DNA of 11,747 nt, taken from contig NZ_ALCA01000063.1 in NCBI RefSeq assembly GCF_000278725.1, positions 1 to 11,747 on the forward strand, in the 5' to 3' direction. The notes beneath the pieces were generated by a model. That model had not been told where the DNA came from and ran no database searches. It saw nothing but the letters and a program-made list of their open reading frames with translations. Both the position numbers and the translations under genes were made by a program. Below are positions 7,421 to 11,747 of the stretch, piece after piece. How positions within the stretch are numbered: the stretch's first letter is position 1; every line of letters starts with the position of its first letter. The stretch is from Actinomyces sp. ICM47 (GTDB lineage Bacteria; Actinomycetota; Actinomycetes; Actinomycetales; Actinomycetaceae).

Positions 7421-7524
7421 GGTTCCTCGACTTTCACTTGTCGCTATGCATGAGCATCGTTGCCCATGCAGTAACCATGATCCACAGGTTTGACAGTCGA
7501 GACAAATGACGCACTTAATTCTCG

Positions 7525-7553
7525 AAAATACAAGCTATTTAAGTGTTTTACAA
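7525..7553 (-). promoter_or_regulatory. Candidate promoter of the protease gene
   Basis: On the minus strand TTGTAA (7548-7553) and TATTTT (7525-7530) are 17 bases apart, a good fit to -35 and -10 boxes. They lie in the most AT-rich stretch of the window (about 7500-7575). The implied 5' untranslated region is about 100 bases and contains an imperfect inverted repeat, TTTGACAGT/CGAGACAAA, at 7489-7506, which could be an operator. This is assigned by eye. Confidence 0.45.
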
Positions 7554-7601
7554 GCTCAATATTTAGACACATATTCGTGCATCGCCTCGTCCCACGCGAA
7601 C

Positions 7602-7635
7602 CGAGGCCTCCCCGAAAATGCTCGGGGAGGCCTCG
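7602..7635 (-). terminator. Hairpin terminator after the 429-aa membrane protein gene
   Basis: A perfect 14-bp stem (7602-7615 with 7622-7635, CGAGGCCTCCCCGA) with a 6-base loop lies 22 bases beyond the stop codon of the minus-strand membrane protein gene and just upstream of the protease promoter region. It has no U-run, which is common for terminators in high-GC Actinobacteria. It would insulate the two minus-strand genes. Confidence 0.7.
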
Positions 7636-7657
7636 TGGTGATGAGCGCGAACGGTGC

Positions 7658-8947
7658 CTACGACCGCGAGCCCGCGTCTCTCTTGGCGGGGTGACGCCGA
7701 TCCTCGCCCCGCCACCACGGCATCCACGCGCGGTACCCGTCGGCGGGCGGCGTGGGCGAGTCAGGCTCGAAGCCGAGCTGCGCGGGCGTCTGCGGGATGC
7801 GGTCGACGAGGAAGTACTTATCCCTGTCATCGCAGTGCTCGCGCACGATGGTGCGGAACTCGGCCAGCTCGCAGTACAGGACGCCCGTGATCGGGTTGCG
7901 CTTAAACGCGACGATCTTGTAGAGCCAGTAGGCGAACAGCGCGACGTTGGCCGCGAGCGCGAGCGCCGCGCAGGCGATGTTGGCGCGCGGGTCCATGGTC
8001 GCGAAGTTGAAGATGTCGGAGGGCGGGACGAGGACTTCGGGCAGGAGCGTGTTCATGGAGATCCAGAAGACCAGGGTGAAGCAGCGGAACCAGATCCACT
8101 GGCCTTTCGCCCAGGTGAACGCGGGGATCGTGCAGGCGAGGAGCAGGGCGAGCGTGCAGTACCACGTGTAGTCGGCCAGGGAGTTGTAGAGGAAGGCGTG
8201 GTTCCACAGGTCGTAGGCGATGACCCAGGGCCAGACCATGTCCACCCAGATGAGGCCGCGCACGGAGCGCTTGCCGGGCGAGGTGACGATGATTTTGCCG
8301 AGGCCGGTGATCGTGATGATGTTGAGGAGGCCGGCGGCGGCCGACAGGAGGTTCCAGTACCCGCCGATGGTGCGGAAGCCCGTCTCCGGGTCGATGCCGA
8401 CGTGGCGGGCGTCAAGGTTGGCGGCGACCTCCTGGTACCACTGCTGGGAGTGGAGGTCGGCGGTGACGCCGCGCGCCTCCGGCAGTCCGGCGATCATGTC
8501 GATGGTGTGGGAGTCGTTGACGCCCTTCAGGCACTGCCAGTCCGCACCGCACGCGTAGTAGGTGTCAGCATTGGCCCAGATCGTCAGGTCGCGGATGTTC
8601 GCCTCCATGATGTTGACGGCCAGGCCGACCCACAGGGCAACGCCCAACCAGATCGCGTACTTGTGGGCCTTGACGGGGTTGCGCTTCGCGTAAACCAGGA
8701 CTGTGCCCGTCATGGTGGCGGTGAGGATCATGATCGCGTACTTGCCGAACGGGAACCACCCCACCATCGGGGTCCCGTGGATCCACGCGTAGGGCATCAG
8801 GGCGATGCCGCCCACGGTCCACACGGCGACAATCGTCCAGTTCCATCGCCTGTTGATTTCCGCGACGACGATTTGGGCCGCCAGCACGAGCAGCCAGATG
8901 AGATACACCTTGGGAGTTCCAAGTTCCCAGAGGAACAGCGAGTCCAC
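7658..8947 (-). CDS. Polytopic membrane protein of unknown function, long paralogue
   Basis: The 429-aa protein has about nine hydrophobic segments (roughly 13-30, 36-55, 68-87, 97-114, 198-222, 236-256, 262-280, 287-306, 322-345) and a charged C-terminal tail. It is a clear paralogue of the protein encoded at 10158-11195. They share GG.WN.....AG.LN...I.G, then IAYDLWN.A..YN.LAD..WY, ACTIPA, and KR.NP.T before the tail. Compared with that protein it has some 45-60 extra residues between the fourth segment and GGYWNLL (about 120-190), with Cys133 and Cys139 in ACGADWQC. Translation begins at GTG 8947: AAGGAG lies 6 bases upstream, and the nearby ATG is out of frame. It is transcribed divergently from the SRPBCC operon. 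It may belong to the family called DUF5692, which I recall only loosely. No catalytic motif is recognised, so the reaction or cargo is unknown. Confidence 0.85.
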   Translation of the reverse strand: MDSLFLWELGTPKVYLIWLLVLAAQIVVAEINRRWNWTIVAVWTVGGIALMPYAWIHGTPMVGWFPFGKYAIMILTATMTGTVLVYAKRNPVKAHKYAIWLGVALWVGLAVNIMEANIRDLTIWANADTYYACGADWQCLKGVNDSHTIDMIAGLPEARGVTADLHSQQWYQEVAANLDARHVGIDPETGFRTIGGYWNLLSAAAGLLNIITITGLGKIIVTSPGKRSVRGLIWVDMVWPWVIAYDLWNHAFLYNSLADYTWYCTLALLLACTIPAFTWAKGQWIWFRCFTLVFWISMNTLLPEVLVPPSDIFNFATMDPRANIACAALALAANVALFAYWLYKIVAFKRNPITGVLYCELAEFRTIVREHCDDRDKYFLVDRIPQTPAQLGFEPDSPTPPADGYRAWMPWWRGEDRRHPAKRDAGSRS

Positions 8948-9114
8948 AGCATTCTCCTTCGAATGTGCAACCGGGCAAATAGTTGTCGGCTATCATAATC
9001 CCCAACACTAACCTAGCGTGCGGGGTTCACCGCTGAATCCCACAACGCACCGGGGCTCCCCACGCTCCGCACCAGCGGAAGCGCCCCTCGTCAATTCCTC
9101 AAGGAGGAGGACCC
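8948..9114. promoter_or_regulatory. Divergent intergenic region with promoters for both directions
   Basis: This 167-base gap is the only room for promoters of the minus-strand membrane protein gene and the plus-strand SRPBCC operon. The AT-richer core at about 8980-9010 contains TATGAT on the minus strand (a near-consensus -10) and TTGTCG on the plus strand. I could not find a convincing complete -35/-10 pair for either direction. A shared region would allow joint control of the three genes. Confidence 0.4.
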
Positions 9115-10158
9115 ATGACCCGTCACGCCCGATCCCGCCGCACCCTCTGCTGCGCCGCCCTCACGGGGAGCGCCGCGCTCCTGGGCGGCATGTACGCCTT
9201 CAGCCAGCTCAGCGGCAAAGCCACGCCCGAAGAACAAGCCTGGCGCTACCCGGGCGACGACCTGATCGACGCGAACTACGACAACGGATACTCCTCCACC
9301 TACGCGATCACAATCGACGCACCCGCCTATGCGGTGTGGCGACTCTTCAAACAGATCGGCGCCGAAAAGTCCGGGTCCTTCTCCTCGGAGTTCCTCGAGC
9401 GAGTCTTCGCGCGCCTCCCCTTCTTCAACTCCTACGAGATCCAGGAGGAATTCCAGCAGCCCGACTCGATGATACCCGGCGACATCGCCGCCTTCGACTT
9501 CCACGGCATGTCCATGGAGTGGGCGGACGTCGTACCCGGGAAGTACATGGTCCAGTGGGTCGACACGAAAAACCCGCCCAAGGCCCCCGGATCCTACGCG
9601 TTTCGCTTCCCCGGCATGACGAACTTCGCCGCCGCCTGGTGCTTCTACATGGTGCCCCTGTCGGGCGAGCGCACGCGCCTCATCAACCACTGGCGCATCG
9701 GCTACGAGCCCGCCTCCCCCGCCATGAAAGCCCTGAACTGGGTCAACATCGAATTCATCGGCGGATGCATGACCCACCTGCAAAACCTCTACGTCAAGCG
9801 CGTCCTCGAGTTCAAAAAGAAGCAGCACCTGACGGGCCGCTTCATGCGAGGCATGCTCGGCGGGCGATTCTTCAACTCGGGCACGCCCGCCGGCCGCCAC
9901 GACAACACTCCCCTCTTCGAGGAGACCTACACCCAGTGGTTCCGCTACGGCCGGTCTGCCCCCGCCGTCGCCGAAATCCGCCCGCCCGTCACCGACGACC
10001 CCTCCTGGCCGCCGACGGGCGCGGACAGCCCGTGGGCCTCCGAGATCGACGCCTCCTACTTCGACGGCTGGCGCGAGCCGGAGTTCTCCTGGGAGGAGCA
10101 GATCCGCCAAAAGATGGAGCGCAGCTACCTGCCGAACTGGGGCAAGGAGCAACGCTGA
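9115..10158 (+). CDS. SRPBCC-fold protein with N-terminal membrane anchor or signal
   Basis: The 347-aa protein begins with a basic stretch and a hydrophobic segment (about 11-29, CCAALTGSAALLGGMYAF), an uncleaved anchor or signal; there is no proper lipobox. Residues 60-235 resemble the SRPBCC (START/Bet v1-like) ligand-binding fold. The segment ITIDAPAYAVWRLFKQIG, followed by SFSSEFLERVF, mirrors the family's AP..VW.W..Q.G and FYS..WLE pattern. MIPGD is the usual turn, and NHWRIGY falls in the region of the last strands. The C-terminal third (about 236-347) is rich in Trp, Pro and acidic residues and I do not recognise it. AAGGAGGAGG at 9101-9110 fixes the ATG. Its stop overlaps the start of the next gene by one base, so the two are translationally coupled. 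Binding of a lipid or other hydrophobic ligand at the outer membrane face is inferred. Confidence 0.8.
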   Translation: MTRHARSRRTLCCAALTGSAALLGGMYAFSQLSGKATPEEQAWRYPGDDLIDANYDNGYSSTYAITIDAPAYAVWRLFKQIGAEKSGSFSSEFLERVFARLPFFNSYEIQEEFQQPDSMIPGDIAAFDFHGMSMEWADVVPGKYMVQWVDTKNPPKAPGSYAFRFPGMTNFAAAWCFYMVPLSGERTRLINHWRIGYEPASPAMKALNWVNIEFIGGCMTHLQNLYVKRVLEFKKKQHLTGRFMRGMLGGRFFNSGTPAGRHDNTPLFEETYTQWFRYGRSAPAVAEIRPPVTDDPSWPPTGADSPWASEIDASYFDGWREPEFSWEEQIRQKMERSYLPNWGKEQR

Positions 10159-11195
10159 TGGGCGGCATCACTCCCCCGGCCTACCCGACGCTGTTCTTCT
10201 TCGAGGTCGGCCAGTGGTGGGACTACGCGATGCTCCTCGTCGTCATCGCGCTGCTCGCGGGCGCGGCGTGGCTCGCGCAGCGCAACATGTGGGTGGTCCT
10301 CGCGCTCTTCGTGGTCGTGCCGGTCGCCCTCACCATCTTCTGGTGGCCGCACTCAACGGCGGGGACAGCCTCGGCGGGCTGGTTCCCCATCGTGAAACAG
10401 TACTCGGCGCTGGCGGGCTCCCTCTGCCTTGTCGCCCTCCAAGTATTCCCGAGGCTTCGACACAACCGCTGGTACCTGCTCATCCCACCCATCATCCTCG
10501 CGGTGAACATCGCCGAGGCCGTGGTGCGCGACTTCCAGTGCTACGGGATTCACGGGGTGGACCCCTCGCAGGGGATGGTCACGTGGGGCGGGCCGTGGAA
10601 CATCATGAACGGCATCGCCGGGATCCTCAACCTGCTGGCGATCTCGGGGTGGGTCGGCATCTTCGTGTCCAAGGGCAAGGAGCGTGCCCTCGTCTGGGGC
10701 GACCTGACAATCGGGTGGATCATCGCCTACGACCTGTGGAACTTCGCGTACGTGTACAACTGCCTGGCGGACCGCGCGTGGTACTCGGGCGTGGCGCTGC
10801 TGGCGGCGTGCACGATCCCCGCGCTCATGTCGTTCGGGCGAGGCGCGTGGATCCAGTACCGCGCGTACACGCTCACGCTCTGGTCGGGCGTCGTCCTCAC
10901 CTTCCCACACTTCATGCACGATTCGATGTTCGCCCACCGCAGCTCCCACAACCCCTGGGCGCTGCTCATCGTCTCGGCGACCGCACTCATCGCGAACGTG
11001 TGGATGTTCGTCTCGCACGTCCGAGTCATCGTCACGAAGCGGCGCAACCCCTTCACCCAGGAGGTCCACGCCGACGAGGCCACCTACGCCTCATGGGTCC
11101 GCGACCTCGCATCCGACGAAGACAAGGAACTCATCGCCGCGCGCCTCGGCACGACGCCGCAGGAGGCGGGGTTTGTGGCTGCGGATAGCCGATAG
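10158..11195 (+). CDS. Polytopic membrane protein of unknown function, short paralogue
   Basis: The 345-aa protein has about eight to nine hydrophobic segments (roughly 22-40, 43-62, 80-97, 106-123, 146-170, 183-200, 208-226, 236-250, 267-288). It shares the core of the 429-aa protein encoded divergently: GGPWNIMNGIAGILNLLAIS, IAYDLWN, ACTIPAL and KRRNPFT, and a similar acidic tail (WVRDLASDEDKELIAARLGT against VREHCDDRDKYFLVDRIPQT). The ATG at 10158 overlaps the TGA of the SRPBCC gene, and AAGGAG at 10144-10149 lies 8 bases upstream. The frame is open further 5' but only as a shadow of the SRPBCC gene. The coupling suggests stoichiometric production with the SRPBCC protein. It is possibly DUF5692-like (recollection only). 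Function is unknown. Confidence 0.87.
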   Translation: MGGITPPAYPTLFFFEVGQWWDYAMLLVVIALLAGAAWLAQRNMWVVLALFVVVPVALTIFWWPHSTAGTASAGWFPIVKQYSALAGSLCLVALQVFPRLRHNRWYLLIPPIILAVNIAEAVVRDFQCYGIHGVDPSQGMVTWGGPWNIMNGIAGILNLLAISGWVGIFVSKGKERALVWGDLTIGWIIAYDLWNFAYVYNCLADRAWYSGVALLAACTIPALMSFGRGAWIQYRAYTLTLWSGVVLTFPHFMHDSMFAHRSSHNPWALLIVSATALIANVWMFVSHVRVIVTKRRNPFTQEVHADEATYASWVRDLASDEDKELIAARLGTTPQEAGFVAADSR

Positions 11196-11210
11196 GTCTC
11201 CTCTGTGGAA

Positions 11211-11254
11211 ACCGTTCTGTGGGGCGGTTCTTACCGTTCTACGGGGCGGTTCTT
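11211..11254 (+). repeat. Two tandem 22-bp repeats just after the operon
   Basis: The unit ACCGTTCTGTGGGGCGGTTC followed by TT is present twice back to back, with only GT changed to AC in the second copy. Each unit contains ACCG and CGGT in inverted orientation and ends in TTCTT. The pair starts 15 bases after the stop of the short membrane paralogue, so it may act as a weak terminator or an RNA-stabilising element. The stems are short. Confidence 0.6.
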
Positions 11255-11297
11255 GCTGGCGGGGGCCGCGCACGTCTACACCGCGACGATTCGCTCA

Positions 11298-11446
11298 CGC
11301 ACGGGAACCCGCTATCCGGAGCACTAACCCGCTTGTCCGCACGTTAACCCGCTGTTCCGTACGTGGGCAGCCTCGCCCAGGTCCCGATAAGCGGGTTCAC
11401 GTGCGGATTAGGAGGCCCAGGCTCCGATAAGCGGGTTCACGTGCGA
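11298..11446. repeat. Cluster of five copies of a 20-bp motif in both orientations
   Basis: The core CGCACGTNAACCCGCT appears, with variation, on the plus strand at 11298-11316, 11318-11337 and 11337-11357. It appears reversed at 11386-11406 and 11426-11446. The two reversed copies belong to a 31-base direct repeat (11375-11405 and 11415-11445) with a 40-base period. Sequence 11336-11353 and the reverse complement of 11390-11407 match at 17 of 18 positions, so a large hairpin could form. The reversed copies contain the palindrome CACGTG. The cluster is non-coding. It could be an intergenic repeat family (REP-like), binding sites or an RNA structure. Confidence 0.75.
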
Positions 11447-11747
11447 AGCATTGGCGCCCCGGGTGCGCGGCCCCATCTTTTGTGCCGCCTGCGGTGCCTT
11501 CCGCCTTCCTGGGCGCTGCCACTGAGCGCGGGGTCGGCCCCCGATGGTCGGTGATCACTGTCCGGTTGGTGGGATGTGTGACAGCTGCGTTTGCTGCCCT
11601 GTGATTCTCCCTTATCCGCGTTTGACGAGGTCGGGGCGGGGTTGTGTGGCGGCGCGCGCATGGGGTGGAAGAACGTTTCGTGGTGGTTACTGAGCATTGT
11701 GAGTGTTTTGTGTTGGTTCTGGGCGTAGCCTGTGTTCTTAACAGGGC
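11447..11747. other. Non-coding stretch at the right end, no gene supported
   Basis: The open frames here have no ribosome binding site, no recognisable domain and unconvincing residue composition. The last 20 bases (11728-11747) can fold as GCCTGT/ACAGGGC with one bulge. This might be the tip of a mobile element or another hairpin cut by the window edge. Confidence 0.4.

Noticed and set aside
3158..7453. Several long plus-strand open frames (for example 3525-4133, 4151-5074, 5195-6055, 6398-6883, 6567-7091)
   Set aside because: They are antisense to the protease gene, rich in Arg/Pro/His/Gly as expected of shadows in GC-rich DNA, with no ribosome binding sites or domains.
7490..8998. 502-codon plus-strand frame opposite the 429-aa membrane protein gene
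   Set aside because: It covers the complementary strand of a gene with clear membrane segments and a paralogue, and its translation is a charged, low-complexity shadow.
9018..10157. Upstream extension of the short membrane paralogue's frame, and minus-strand frame 9091-10152
   Set aside because: Both overlap the SRPBCC gene, which has a strong ribosome binding site and a recognisable fold. The paralogue's own start at 10158 has a good site and matches the homologous N-terminal region.
11209..11254. Possible IS3-type terminal sequence (GAACCGCCCC on the minus strand)
   Set aside because: The block is only part of the 22-bp tandem repeat, there is no transposase or partner end, and the match to IS3-type ends is short.
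11437..11697. 86-codon minus-strand frame near the right edge
   Set aside because: No ribosome binding site, overlap with the repeat cluster and an Arg/His/Pro/Ser-rich, domain-free translation.
11728..11747. Terminal bulged hairpin as the tip of another insertion sequence
   Set aside because: It is too short, and without the sequence beyond the edge no family can be recognised.

Overview
The window looks like a piece of a high-GC Gram-positive chromosome. An oral or host-associated member of the Actinomycetaceae (Actinomyces/Schaalia-like) is my best guess, and it is an inference. The signs are strongly GC-biased third codon positions, Shine-Dalgarno sites of the AAGGAG type, a secreted subtilase carrying choline-binding-type wall repeats, a ribbon-helix-helix/BrnT-like toxin-antitoxin remnant of a kind common in Actinobacteria, and U-poor hairpin terminators. 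No ribosomal or housekeeping marker is present, so genus is not established.

Layout from left to right. Positions 1-1083 are a complete IS30-family insertion sequence with recognisable imperfect terminal inverted repeats. It lies inside the first visible repeat of a CRISPR array (1083-2466; 18 spacers, 37-nt repeats, last repeat degenerate), so leader and cas genes, if they exist, are left of the window. Between the array and 3032, on the minus strand, is a decayed toxin-antitoxin pair (RHH antitoxin with a frameshift, BrnT-like toxin without a good start). A strong intrinsic terminator facing the plus strand sits at 3122-3159.

Positions 3206-7420 (minus) hold one very large secreted protein of 1404 aa. 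It consists of two tandem copies of a propeptide/subtilase/beta-sandwich module followed by six wall-binding repeats. The first subtilase copy keeps Asp-His-Ser but has Asp at the oxyanion-hole Asn position. The second copy has lost the catalytic Asp, His and Asn and is a pseudoprotease. An AT-rich promoter region and a 14-bp hairpin separate it from the next locus.

Positions 7658-11195 are a divergent locus. A 429-aa polytopic membrane protein is on the minus strand. A translationally coupled pair is on the plus strand: a membrane-anchored SRPBCC-fold protein and a 345-aa membrane protein that is a clear paralogue of the 429-aa protein. The three probably work together in or at the membrane, but their substrate is unknown.

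The last 550 bases contain no gene I can support. They hold a tandem 22-bp repeat just after the operon and a cluster of five copies of a roughly 20-bp motif in both orientations.

The candidates most worth following up are the two-module subtilase with one dead module, the uncharacterised SRPBCC/membrane-paralogue locus, and the IS-interrupted CRISPR array, in which nearly every spacer can be read as antisense to a plausible phage coding sequence.
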